Source: Batillaria attramentaria (taxonomy: Eukaryota; Mollusca; Gastropoda; Batillariidae). From it: 64,000 bases of DNA. Location of the stretch: assembly GCA_018292915.2 (NCBI GenBank), contig JACVVK020000150.1, positions 712,501 to 776,500 of the forward strand, read 5' to 3'. Every line of letters starts with the position of its first letter. The first letter of the stretch is position 1. This document shows, in pieces, positions 8,894-20,485 of this stretch. A program made the position numbers and the translations under genes. Below the pieces are notes generated by a model. That model was not told the DNA's origin and searched no databases. It saw nothing but the letters and a program-made list of their open reading frames with translations.

Positions 8894-10318
8894 CTGAAAA
8901 CAAGCATTATGTCATTGAGGGTGAAACAGAATTTCTCAAATAATATTTAAGTACACACACAACCCAAGTTAAAAAGACAAAGAAAACAAGCCAAAAAGTC
9001 AAAGAAACAACCAAAAAACAACAAAAAACAATACACAAACAAAACAAACAAAAACAACATAATTAATAATTACCTATACCACAAATTGTGCACTAGGCCT
9101 GCAGCAACAGGGCAAATTTTCCTTCCATAAAAAAAACCCAGAAACATCAGAACTATTGGGTCCGTGGAACAGCATTTTTCTATCATCAGTAATTTAGCTA
9201 AATTTATCTGCTGACAATTTTCCTTAACTCTTACCAGTTTTCCCCTGTACCCATCGTAACTGCAGTTACGATGAGCTACCGGGGATCTTTGATATGTTCT
9301 TACAATCAGAAAAGAACGGGTTTTTTTGCTTTTAATACATTCTCTGACATTATAAGACAATAAAATGACGATTTATAATGATGTCATGAAAAATTATGTT
9401 TGTTTTATTTCGTAAACTTCGCGTTTTTCAGACCACGTTTTCCGAGTGGAGCAGAGTGATGACGCCATTGTTTTGAGCGGTGCATGCATTCTACTCGAGC
9501 GCATTTCAACGCGATTTCCAGCATCAACATGAGTTCCTTATGAGTAAAGTGCAGAACATGTGACAAGCATTTCTGCTTTAATCCTTTGAGAAACTGTCTC
9601 ACGGAAGCACATCAGTTGGATTTGTAACTAATGAACAGAGGTGAGATTCACTTTCATTTTTTCAAATTGTCAGTCGTGGCTTATCAGCAGTGTGATTCTT
9701 TTACTTACCATGTGAGTTTGCTGATAATGTCTTGTGCAGCAGGTATATCATTCGCAAGAACACTCAGTTACCTTTACTTTCATATCAAATAAAATACATA
9801 AAACAAAATATCTGTGAGGTTATGAAGGGTTTCTGCAACCACTATGCATCATTGGTGACAAAATGGCGTCTGCGGGTATGTTTTCTTTTTGCTCACTACG
9901 CCCATATCCGTGGATGAAAGTACACACATCAGGGTTCATAGGATGTAGAATTAAATACTGTATCCATACAGTATCATTTTTTCCCCTGAGACTAAAACAC
10001 ACAAAAAAATTGTTCTCAGTGAAGGTTCCAGTTGCTTAAAAACTCAGATCCGATCTGAATAAATTTTTGATTCAAACATTAAAAACAGTGTCAAATTATT
10101 TAGATAACATTTCAGCTTACATATTAGAAGAAAGCCCATTCAATTACCTTTAATTTGATATATAGAAAGGCATAGTTAAAGCAAAACCTCCAGAGGGTAT
10201 GGCTGATTAATGAATGCACTGTGTGGCTCTTCACCAATGCGCCTGAATCCTCCGAACTGGTAAGAGTTAAACTCCCTTTTATTTAAGGCCAAGAAAAAGA
10301 TTTGTGTCTGCTACTTAC
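8894..10318. other. Intron without recognised gene or element; contains a 22 bp perfect palindrome
   Basis: 1,425 bp. It holds A-rich stretches (8960-9060) and an exact palindrome at 9252-9273 (CATCGTAACTG and its complement, no spacer). No element ends, RNA gene or supported exon were found. Confidence 0.6.
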
Positions 10319-10606
10319 GGACTTCCTTCACATCAGTGGTGACAGTTTCTGAAAGATTGCCATAGCGACCATCCACAGACTTGGCCTGGACTCGGACAGC
10401 GTAGACAGTGTGGGGTTCAAGGCCAGTGATGTCAGCCACAGTGTATGGCCCAGTCTCCATCTGTTGCCAGACATACATGACGGGTGTGGCAAACATGTTG
10501 TAGAAGATCTTGTAACCAGCCACTGGGAAGTTGGGCTCATCCCATGACACCTCAATGGATGTTGGAGATGTCCGCCTCACCTTCACATTTTGTGGAGCTG
10601 GAGGCA
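10319..10606 (-). CDS. Lar: Lar exon: FN3 domain 8
   Basis: 288 nt, phase 1 to 1, a complete FN3 module. It encodes PPAPQNVKVRRTSPTSIEVS, then WDEPNFPVAGYKIFYNMFAT and LEPHTVYAVRVQAKSVDGRY. The B-strand Trp, the E-strand Leu and the Y.VRV F-strand motif are present. This is the additional domain relative to eight-FN3 vertebrate family members. The acceptor is TTTTGCAG and the donor C|GTAAGT. Confidence 0.95.
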
Positions 10607-10771
10607 CTGCAAAAGCACACAAGACGGTCTCATTATAATAGGCCATTCCTGTCAAACACTGCTAGCAAATATCACTATTCATTCACGTATTGACATTAAT
10701 AACACACAAGAAACAACAACAGTGACACCCCCCCTCCCCCCGTATGGCAGCAAATTCCACTTTCTATTTGT

Positions 10772-12684
10772 TAAACAAGATGGCCACCAGCCCAATATGT
10801 TGTTTCCATTCAGTGACCTGCTGTAGTCACAGTCGTAGTCGTTGTGTCATGTATGCTGCCCGCGCGCACACGAACGCAAGCTCTCTGACATCAAGCTGAC
10901 ATAGAGAAAGTACTGGAAACCCTTTCCGTGCCTCTATACGCTTTGCAAAACCCCAAACACATGAGGTCGTGTTAGCTCGCCTAGCTGGTTGACGTCACTA
11001 ACTTTTTGACATATGCGAGGTTCTACATGGGTGAATGAATTCTTGTAACGAAGTCGTGCCCCCTTGACAGAGTTACTTCCCGCAGGCCTGACTGACAGAT
11101 GATTGCTTACTGGTATCGGAGAAGAGACCCGCTCTCTCTCCCTCTCTCTTCAGTAGACGCGCGCGCGCGAGGGCACACACACACACCCATGCTTCTGAGT
11201 GTGAGTCAGCGGCAAAAACGAAACCCACTACAGAAATTCCCGCTTTCCACGTATTGTGGAGATCGCGAAAAACCACCGCATTTCGATCCAAAATAATTTC
11301 TAGACCATCCCAGAACATGCTAGTGCAGTAACGTCAGTAGATTACGTCACCTTGGAAAGATTTCGAACCTTCCAGTAAGTTGAGGAATGTTCTAGATCTG
11401 ACCTGTTCGGTATGTAAGCAGCCCTGCACAGCATTCTGGGTTCTTCTTCTTTCATGAATTTGTTCTCCGCGCATATTCTGTTAATAAAGTATTGGAGTTG
11501 TATTCTGTTGTATCCCGTGTCTTCTTTGCGATTGCACGAAGATGGTGACATAGCAGAAGTAAAATACAACACTACGTATCCAAACAGAGGAATTCGGAAA
11601 GAAAGTGGCGAGACATTCCTAAGAAAAACCAGCATCACGTCAACCAAACATGACGCACTTACTTTACGTCGGTGCGCGTGCGTCTCTTCTTCGATGTTTG
11701 TGAGGCGTGTGGCTTGTAGAGGAAAATTAATGTGCTGTGAGTACAAATTTTCGAGTCAACTGACGATAACGGCTGCAGTGAATTTTTCTAATTTTTTAGT
11801 ATATTTTTTATGGCACCCCAGACACATTATCTATGTATAGTAGGAGCGATTTTGAGATCTAAAATGGGTTCTCCAGCACTTTCATGAGGCACGGCTTACG
11901 TCAAAAGTATAACAGCGACTACCTCCAAAATTGACTCAGTTTAGAGTCCGTATTCATGCTATCTATTTCCAATAAAAGGAGTGATTTAGATAAATATTAC
12001 GTCTTTAAACGCCAGAAAGCCAACGTTTCTGAAAAGGGCGATAACTCGCAAATCATGTGTGCAATTGTACCTGGATCGGACCTTGTATTCAAGGATCTTG
12101 AAACCCCAAATTTGAAATCGATCGGTTGAGTAGTTTCGGAGATACAGACATCTGAACTGGGTTCACGTGCAATGTCAACTGAGGTTCGGTTTAAATGATA
12201 ACTATAAGAGCGACCATTTTCTAGTAGTGACTCTGTTCAGAGTCCGCATTCAAGCTATCTACTGCCAAAAAATTGAGTGATTTAAATAAATATTACGCCT
12301 GTAAATGAAAGACAACCAACTTGTCTCAAAAGGGCGATAACTCCCAAATCACTTAAGCAATCATCACACGCTCGGTTGCTCTAATGTAACATTTTGATAT
12401 ATTTAGATACCCCAAATTTGAAGCCATTTGCTTGAGTATTTTTGGAGAAACAGGCCTGGACACAATTCACACACACACGCACACACATCCATACAGACGA
12501 CACTCACTGAGAAGGTGAAGTGCGTTCGGCGCACCATACATGTCAGCATCGGAGACGCACGCTTCTTACGTCATTGTCAGAGTTACACTTGCAAAATCGT
12601 CTCTGCGGGAGATCGGCAGTGACGTGCGTTTGTACCACAGATGCTTGCCTATAAACGTGGAAATTTTAGCCCGTCCTATGATGA
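10772..12684 (+). mobile_element. Element A, copy 2 (lacks the 3' terminal hairpin)
   Basis: It matches copy 1 at 2497-4461 over its left end (CCCAATATGTTGTTTCCATT), middle (GAGTACAAATTTTCGAGTCA; TATGTATAGTAGGAGCGATT) and right shoulder (GTGGAAATTTTAGCCCGTCC). After CCGTCCTAT the stem-loop is missing and A-rich sequence follows, so this copy is 3'-truncated or degraded. The two ~308 bp GGGCGATAACTC units are retained. Two copies of one family in introns about 8 kb apart in one gene could recombine. Confidence 0.65.
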
Positions 12685-12727
12685 TAAAAAAAAGAAAGAA
12701 AAAAAGTGAAGTGAATCTACTACTCAC

Positions 12728-13021
12728 TGCGTCCAAAAGTCCTGAAGTGCAGGCGGTTGCTCCAAGGCCCTGCCCCGCGACTGGTGTATGCCTTGATTTT
12801 GAAGATATAATCTGTATTCATCTCCAGTCCTACAATGTCCACAAAGGTGTCAGTTATGTTCAGGTCCTCTTCGTTAATGGCATCTGCCAGCTTGTGGTAG
12901 GTGATCTGGTACATGGAGATGTCACCATTACGCAGGTTGCGGGCAGGAAGGTCCCAAGTGAGTCGTACACTAGTCTCAGTCAAGCCTGTTGCCGTGAAAT
13001 TCTGGGGAGCTCCTGATGGGG
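12728..13021 (-). CDS. Lar: Lar exon: FN3 domain 7
   Basis: 294 nt, phase 1 to 1, a complete FN3 module. It encodes PSGAPQNFTATGLTETSVRL, then TWDLPARNLRNGDISMYQIT and LEMNTDYIFKIKAYTSRGAG. It has the standard Trp, Leu and Tyr positions and a GAGPWS turn after the F strand. The donor is A|GTGAGT and the acceptor TTTTCAG. Confidence 0.95.
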
Positions 13022-13299
13022 CTGAAAATGAATTAAAGAAGAAATGCAGTCACTGGTCAACACCCTGGCCCTTGATTTTTACTTTTGTATATTCAATGCT
13101 GCTAGGAGGTACTGCTGGAATGGTAAACTACCACAATCCAAACCAACAGTAAGCTGCACATTACATGCTTGCTATGTGAAACTTGGGGCACTTGATAAAA
13201 CATTAACATCCTTGATCCACAGGAATTCTTAAAATTATACCAAAACAAAAACTGCTGCGTATCTTAATTTTTATTTCTGCAAGCTGATAGTTCACATAC

Positions 13300-13392
13300 C
13301 ACCATCCGGAGTTTTAATAGTGGCCACTGCTCGCTCGCCGTAATCCACATCATTCTTGGCTGACACTCGGAACTCGTAGGTTGTACCTCGAT
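13300..13392 (-). CDS. Lar: Lar exon: FN3 domain 6, C-terminal part
   Basis: 93 nt, phase 1 to 1. It encodes RGTTYEFRVSAKNDVDYGER, then AVATIKTPDG. Joined to the exon at 14027-14221 it restores LDRGTTYEFRVSAKND, the E-F strand of FN6. Two in-frame donors 3 nt apart are possible (after 13300 with GTATGT, or after 13303 with GTGGTA); the former matches consensus better. Use of the other would only drop one Gly. Confidence 0.93.
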
Positions 13393-13621
13393 CTGCATTA
13401 TAGAAACGCACCACTGACCAAAGGGACCAAACTTACAAGTACACACAGTTTAAAATGAAAAAGTAAGTGTTGCCTAACACAGCACATAATTATTACAGTA
13501 CGTCCACTGTTTAGCTCCACACGTCCTGTCCTGAGTTGTGATGTCGCTTGATGGTCTCATTATTGCTTGCAGTTCAGGTGATCTGCTGCTACCACCATTC
13601 AACTATACTCCTGTATAACAG

Positions 13622-14010
<389 letters not shown>

Positions 14011-14026
14011 AACATCCACGACTGAC

Positions 14027-14221
14027 CAAGAGTGTATGTGACAAAAGAGTAGATCTCGGCTGACATGATTTTCTCCTCGTAACGTTCACCACGTGGTCCC
14101 CAGATAATCTTGTAATTCTCCAGAGGGCCATAGGTTTCCTTTGGGCGTTGCCAGGTGACCTTGACACTGGGTGGGTCTTCTTGTATCAGGTTGACATGCA
14201 GGTTGCGTGGTGGTGTGGGAA
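14027..14221 (-). CDS. Lar: Lar exon: FN3 domain 6, N-terminal part
   Basis: 195 nt, phase 1 to 1. It encodes PTPPRNLHVNLIQEDPPSVK, then VTWQRPKETYGPLENYKIIW and EEKIMSAEIYSFVTYTL. The B-strand Trp is in VTWQRP. The donor G|GTCAGT is immediately followed by the UG tract. The spliced junction gives TYTLDRGTTYEFR. Confidence 0.94.
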
Positions 14222-14511
14222 CTGGTGGATGAGACAAGAATCACATTTCAGCAAGGTGAACAAATAGTGGAAACAGTGCTATCCCTCCATGTGAATTTCA
14301 CAAAGAACTGACAAGTCCAGGCCTAATGATGAGCACTGATCCCCCACCCCCTCCCCCCCCAGGTTTGCTTAACTTGTAACCACTTCGCAGTCATTACCGT
14401 TTCCTTTTCTATTCAATACATTTAAAGTTTGAAAACATCACCCGCTCAAACCAACATTCCATGGCAAAGTCTGAGAAAGGTGTTAAACCCTGAAACACAG
14501 TTTGAAATTAC

Positions 14512-14823
14512 CTGCACCCTTGGTGGTAATTATACGTGACTTGCTACGCACACCGTCCCCTTTGCGTGTGTAGGCAGCTACTTGTATGAGGTAACGCGTG
14601 TCAGCATCCAGGCCTGTTATGACAGCTTCATGCGTCGTGCCCGAGTAGGTGTCGTGGAAGCGCTCTGCTCGGCCAGGGAGTGGTTCATCATTGCTGTTCA
14701 CCTCGATGTAGTACACCTGGTAGCCACGTATCTTGCCATTCTGATCTTTAGGTTCTGTCCATTCCACAAAGATCCCAGTGGAGTTGATGGCTTCCACTTT
14801 CACTCTGCGAGGCTCCCCAGGTA
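14512..14823 (-). CDS. Lar: Lar exon: FN3 domain 5
   Basis: 312 nt, phase 1 to 1, a complete FN3 module. It encodes PGEPRRVKVEAINSTGIFVE, then WTEPKDQNGKIRGYQVYYIE and LDADTRYLIQVAAYTRKGDG. VxGEPRRVKVEAxNST and AYTRKGDGxRSK are strongly conserved with both fly and vertebrate family members. The acceptor is GCTACAG and the donor G|GTAATT. Confidence 0.96.
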
Positions 14824-16380
14824 CTGTAGCATATCAGTCACCATCAGAAAGTCACTACATGTACATCTTCACAGTCACCAGTGTATGGCACACTCACTGG
14901 ATTAGTTCAGCTTAAATAGATATATATACATGTACTTAGATGCATACTGATTACACTATGCCTACATTTACACTCACAACATACAAGGACAGCTCACTTC
15001 CTCAAAAACATATACTTTTGCAAGTTGATGTATGTGGCCACTTCTGGGCATGCCAGCTGCACTCTTGTCATAACAGCATGCAGTGATTACCTTGCTTATC
15101 CCCAGCTACAGAGGTAGCATACACATTAACCACTGAATCAATTTTTTCAATAGCATTCAACCATTTCAGTAATAAACATGCATGACTTACAAATCAGTTG
15201 ACATTGTTAGCCATAATTACAAATATAAAAGAAGTTCCTGTTTTTAGTTTCTCTAAAAATTACAGGGGAAATCTATGACAGAATTAGGAATAGGGATCGA
15301 CACCACAAGAGTTATATGTTCACAATGATTTCAGCATCAATAGAAAGATCAGCAGGATTGTAAAGTCACATAGAAAGAAAGTACACAGAACTGAATGTGT
15401 CGACAACACTGAGCATGCAGACTGTTAAACAACACCAAAGGTCAAAGTGCAAAACACCAAATAAGCTGCTCAATAGACAAAAGTTACTACATGTACTAAT
15501 ATTTTATTTTTATTTATTTTTTACATAATAAGAACATGGTATGTATGAAAAAAACTATTGCAGACAGACTCTGACCTTTCCCAATGAACAGTTCAGGCAC
15601 CACAATAATATGCGCACACCTCCTATTTCACTGCTATCCCTCACAATGCCCTTTTCTTTTGTGAAAGTAATGTGTACCATGTGCTGATGCATTTGTTCCA
15701 CTGCAGCAGTATTTACTGTCATTTACCAGTACACACAATGATGACGTCATCTGTTCTCCATTACCAAAATCCCTTCCCCACTGAAACACATACATTATGT
15801 GAAGCACACAATGTATGTTTTCTACACTAAATGGGTACAAAGTGCCATTACTTTATACAAATACATGTACATCTTGTTTTAAATAGACAGAACCAAGTAT
15901 CGCTGAAAAGCATATGACAGATGTGTGGAGTGCAGAACAGTGATAAACTGTACTGATCAAAACAACATGATTGTCTTACTTGTTCACCTTGCTCCAGTCT
16001 GATTTCAAACCCACACAAAAGTGAGCACTGACTGTTACACCTTCAACATGTCATGCATAAAACTTCCTTAAAAAAATGTAAATTGAAAAGAACCTTTCTA
16101 TTCCTTTCTCACCAGCAGCCAGCAGCTCCATGTCAAATGTAACAATGAGCATGCTAAACTTCCTGACACTTTAAAAAAGCACTTTCAGCAGTCCCTGACA
16201 CACTTCATGATGATGATGATCTGATAAAATACTCAGCTTATCTGATCACACCTACAGGCACGCCATTTTCACAACAGTACTCTAACTACCCAAAACCATT
16301 ACATCAAGTCCTGTTTTGGAGATTTGACACATATGCCACGACCTAGCCCATTCAAGTTGGCACCATGTTCTGTGCACATC
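14824..16380. other. Intron segment without recognised feature
   Basis: First 1.56 kb of the 5.35 kb intron between FN5 and FN4 (read on the plus strand). AT-rich, no microsatellite, no paired element ends, no exon with acceptable splice sites. Confidence 0.5.
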
Positions 16381-16386
16381 ATCTAA

Positions 16387-17280
16387 AGGCGTGTCTTAAC
16401 TAGCGACAAACAATGCTGAAGAGCTCTTCGCGAAGGACAAAAATCCTGCGGACACAAAAATTTTTTTTGCCGGAGCCTTCTTGGTCTGTTCACACCTTGA
16501 ACAGCCGGCAATGCGAAGAGTGGCGAACAAAGCCAAATATTCCTTTGATTGGCTATCTATTTCAAGATGGAGGAGGGTCGCGGTCGCACTCGCATATGGC
16601 TGGTGCCCGGGTCAAAGTTACAAGCATTAATATTTCAGCAATAAATGAATTTCTTGGTGCAGCTGGAATACATTGATTAGTTAAGATACTGTGCATTTGA
16701 CTTTTAATGCAAAAGTTGTTGAAAGAATGCAAAATATCTGTAATTACAGCGTTTTTGCTTCGTATGCTAATGTCGACTGCTAGCTTGGCCGTGTGCCCCA
16801 GTTTGCGTCGTCACATGGTGTGTACTGATTCAAAGTTCCAGTCACTGATATTTCAATTATTAATTAGTTTTGATCACACTGATTAGTTAAGGTAGTGACG
16901 AGTTTCGTTTTGTTGCTAAAGTTGCTGTGAAATCGCAATACTGATGTCAGTATGACGTTTTTGTTCCGTTTGCTAGAACCGTCCGCTACCATCCAGTGTA
17001 CTGGCTCAACTGTCGTTTCAAGTCTTCAGTTGTTTTTTTGATAATTAATGGAATTCAGGCACAGTTGGGTCACATCGGTCAGTGAAGACAGTGTCCATAT
17101 TAGTGATTAAGGCCATGTTGTTGTATATTTTCTTGATTTCCCCCAAACGCCACAGTCACTAAGATAAACACTTCGCTTTTAACTCACGTTCAGTGCTATT
17201 TCTGTTTTCGTTTCAGTTAGAGCACCACTCTAGTGTTTGGCGCATATTAGCATAATGCTCCGCCTAGTTAAGACAGGCTT
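16387..17280. mobile_element. Harbinger-like MITE with TGTCTTAACTAG terminal inverted repeats
   Basis: The left end reads GGCGTGTCTTAACTAG (16388-16403). The right end, inverted, reads GCCTGTCTTAACTAG (17278-17264). A TAA trinucleotide flanks both sides (16384-16386, 17281-17283), which would fit the 3 bp duplication of PIF/Harbinger elements. The tips are imperfect. Inside are two diverged ~200 bp units, each starting GATTAGTTAAG. No transposase frame is present. Confidence 0.5.
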
Positions 17281-17528
17281 TAAGGCCACCCATTCAGAAT
17301 TGCAGAAATTGATTTAGGATTGTGTTGATGGCTATGTAATGCACATGCTGCTATGCACACAAGTTGTTTCCATTTGATCCATTATTCTCCTCTCAGACAC
17401 GGGCTGGACACTGCCCTCATATCATGCGGTTTCAGGCAAATGAATTTTGCCTACTTTCATTGGCATCACCCACTTTCAAACCCATCATCTACATCAGCAA
17501 TAGAGCAAAACACCACTAGATAACTTAC

Positions 17529-17596
17529 AGTTTCCAACATGTCATAGTATTTTCTGGGACCACGGAAGATTTCTTCTCTATTCTGCTTGTAGAAGG
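17529..17596 (-). CDS. Candidate frameshifting cassette exon between FN4 and FN5
   Basis: 68 nt with a CTTGTTCAG acceptor and ACT|GTAAGT donor, open in the incoming phase: FYKQNREEIFRGPRKYYDML, then ET. It enters in phase 1 but leaves in phase 0, so splicing to the FN5 exon shifts frame and reaches TGA within eight codons. It may be a poison exon, a terminal exon of a short secreted isoform, or chance. I do not recognise the peptide. Confidence 0.3.
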
Positions 17597-17626
17597 CTGA
17601 ACAAGGAGAAAAAAAAGGCAAAACAA

Positions 17627-18978
17627 AACAAACAAGGAGGAACGACCCTGTCCTACAAAGTTGTTTCTCCAAATTTCATTTTATTTTGTCTGTTTTGTTG
17701 TTATTGTTGCCGGTTCTCCCCTCTCCAAGTGCTACCAATGACACTAGATCCTCTACGACCTCGACCGATTAGTCACGTGACTGGGGGTGGGGCCGGGTGG
17801 GGGGAGAGCGAGAGAGAGAGAGAGAGTGGGTGGGTGGGTGTTTAGGAGTTTAACGTCCTTTTCCACCACGTAAGGGTGATATCAAAGACGGGGCAACGAG
17901 AGAAAGGCCAGCACAAATATTTGGCCCAAGCCGGGATTCGAACTCTCGACCCGAGCATTGAAAGTCCAACGCTCTACCATTCGGCTACCCTGGCTCCCCA
18001 GAGAGAGAGAGAGAGAGAGAGAGACGTCAGTTCCGTGAACTAAACATTTGACGTCAGCCTCAGGCAGGTCGTCATACACAGACGGAGAGATGACGTCAGT
18101 TCCGCGAACTTAACATTTTGACGTCAGCCTCTAGCACTGCGATCGTCTGAGGAAGCTTGTTTATGTCTTGTGATTTCCCTGTTGGCTTTGTGGCTTCCCC
18201 GATTGAATTATTTTTCACATGAAATCTGGAAGATCTAGAGGGCTGGTGAAATGTCGGAGGCAGTGACGATACTTGCTTATTTTGTCTGGGAACTAAGCGT
18301 TTGACGTCAGCTTCACACTGGTGGTATGACAGATGATGCTTGTGCATGTCTTGTAATTTCCCTGTTGCTTTTGTGACTTCCCTGGCTGAATTAATTTTTA
18401 CAAAAAAAATCTGGAAGATCTAGAGGGCTGGTGAAACATGGACTAGAATACCTTGTATTGTACTTATGCAATCGAAAATTTGGAACTCTTTTGACCGGTG
18501 CTTTTCGCAGAAACTTGAAAAAGTTATGTTTATCTAAAAGTTCAGTTATTCTAAATGCTAAAGCTATAATAGTGCAGTAGTTCCTGTCATATGTGCAGTT
18601 GTCACACTAGACAAAAACGCCGGGATGATAAGTAATTTGCAGTAGTCTTTTCATAGATATTTGATCTTATGTGCAAACCACCCCTACCTCGAAAATATTT
18701 TTTTTACACAAAACCAGTCAGAGCTACAGAGCTGTAGCACGAATACAGGCAGTGTGATTGGGTGAACTTCCAAAGTCTAGAAAATGAAGGAATTTGAACA
18801 ACTTTTTTGAAAAAATTCGTAACACGACCGATTTTTTAAAATCGGCGATAACTCTTCTGAAAATGCGGCAGGCTAAAAATCGTGAAAGGTAGGTCTGGAG
18901 AAGGTGATTTCCCATTTTATCTCAAAGTAAAAAGGCCTCCATCGAGGTGGTTTAGGAGATAGCCATCATTACATCCGT

Positions 18979-19030
<52 letters not shown>

Positions 19031-19257
19031 ACGTCTCACAACTCCCGCCAAAAAGAACGCAGCAGCATAGTGTGCACGTCAAGTGTCTATGACGCAGGTT
19101 TCGTTACGTCACTATGTTCGTGAAAGTATTATTGTGTGGAGAAACGTCACAGTCTTGTTTTGTATCACTGAAACTTGCTGCTGCGCGCAGCAAAATCTGC
19201 CCCGTCTCATAAAGTTGTTTCTCTATAGAGAAACAACTTAAAAACTGCTGTAACCAC
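17627..19257 (+). mobile_element. Element B, copy 1: hairpin-ended repeat with CRE motifs, hosting a nested SINE
   Basis: The left end has CCTACAAAGTTGTTTCTC (near 17651). The right end is a 28 bp perfect palindrome at 19212-19239 (AAGTTGTTTCTCTA and its complement), followed by AAAAAC. Shared with 50520-51842 and 55108-56136. It contains GA repeats, four perfect TGACGTCA sites (18049, 18091, 18119, 18302), a GGCGATAACTCTTCT word and a CA tract (18981-19024). Its architecture parallels element A. SINE 17830-17999 sits inside the GA repeat. Confidence 0.7.
17830..17999 (-). mobile_element. tRNA-derived SINE (family 1), nested in element B
   Basis: On the minus strand it reads GGTAGAGCGTTGGACTTTCA (tRNA-like left arm), then GGGTCGAGAGTTCGAATCCC (B-box region), CAAATATTTGTGCTGGCC and a tail GGACGTTAAACTCC. 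The same family occurs at 38184-38354 (minus) and 44210-44377 (plus). Flanks on both sides are GA repeat, so the duplication cannot be delimited. Confidence 0.8.
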
Positions 19258-20176
19258 CAGGTTGGTTTACCACATAGAGCCTACCCACATGTCTAAATAT
19301 GATGGCACAGCCTGGTGAAGGTACAATACTACAGCGTTTATTTGGATTACATCATGCAGTGATGTTTGAGAATGCTTCTCTGAACACTATTTTGGTGAGG
19401 AATCATCCTAAATATATACCCCATGTTGGAAAGAATGACCTGTGTCTGAGGAAAGAGGAATGCTTGTATCCATTGTGGCTGCCAGGTTCTCATCAACCTC
19501 AGTAAAAGGCAGGAGTTACTTCCCTTCACATGTGGTTTGGGTAACTAACAAGACGGCTGCAAGGAAGAAATCAGCAAGACCCTGTTGATGCATTCCAAGA
19601 CGACTTCATGCCCCCATGCTGTACTTGTCATCACAGAAGCAAACTAACGCTACAGAAAGACACTTTGCCCTCATTGTTCTCCCAGGACTAGGCAAGCAGT
19701 GGCACAAGCGGCTTTTTCAACAGCAACCACATTCGCTTATGTCAAACGCAGATCCTGAATTAGACTAATTTGACATCCTACATACATGTGCTTTTCCATG
19801 CACTCTCAAACTCTTTTTCCCTCTGAAGTCCTAAGCCATGCTGAAGAGCAAGCCTGTGAAGCCCTGTGCTTACTGATACATCTAAAACAGGTATTATGTC
19901 AACAGTCACATTGTAATTTCATTCATTCATTCATTCATTCATTCATAGGATCAAAGGAGCAATGATTAGTATTGATACCCTGCTATCAGCAATTTAGAGG
20001 ATGCAACTGCTGAGCGGCAAACTGGCAGTAGGGTTTGTTGAAGTGATTCCCCATCTCCAGGGAACAATTGTGAGGGGCACAGGTAGGTCAGTCAGTATTA
20101 GTGGAGGGAGAAAGGTCAGTAATGATGGAGAGTGAGTGAGCAACGTTGTTGCAGGCCTGGACTGCACATTACCTAC

Positions 20177-20485
20177 CATCCTCATCTGTCTGCACCACGA
20201 TGGGTGGTGACGGAGGCCCAGCTCCGACAGCTGTGTGTGCCACCACCCATATCTTATACTCCGTCCACGTGGCCAGGCCTTCCAGCACGTCAGACTGCTT
20301 CTTCGGCCCAATGTTTTTCACAGTAGCGTCATTCTCCGTCTTACCAGGTTCATTTTCCATGTAAAAGATCTTATATCCTGCAAGGGCACCATTCTGTTTG
20401 TTTGCGAGTGGTGGTTTCCAGGACACCTCGATTCTGTGTTCATCTAGTGGCTTGCCGCTTACATCTTGTGGAGGTGCCTCGGGGA
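20177..20485 (-). CDS. Lar: Lar exon: FN3 domain 4
   Basis: 309 nt, phase 1 to 1, a complete FN3 module. It encodes PEAPPQDVSGKPLDEHRIEV, then SWKPPLANKQNGALAGYKIF and LATWTEYKIWVVAHTAVGAG. WTEYKIWVxA is nearly identical to fly Lar FN4 (RWTEYKIWVLAGT). The acceptor is TACCTCAG and the donor G|GTAGGT. Confidence 0.96.
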
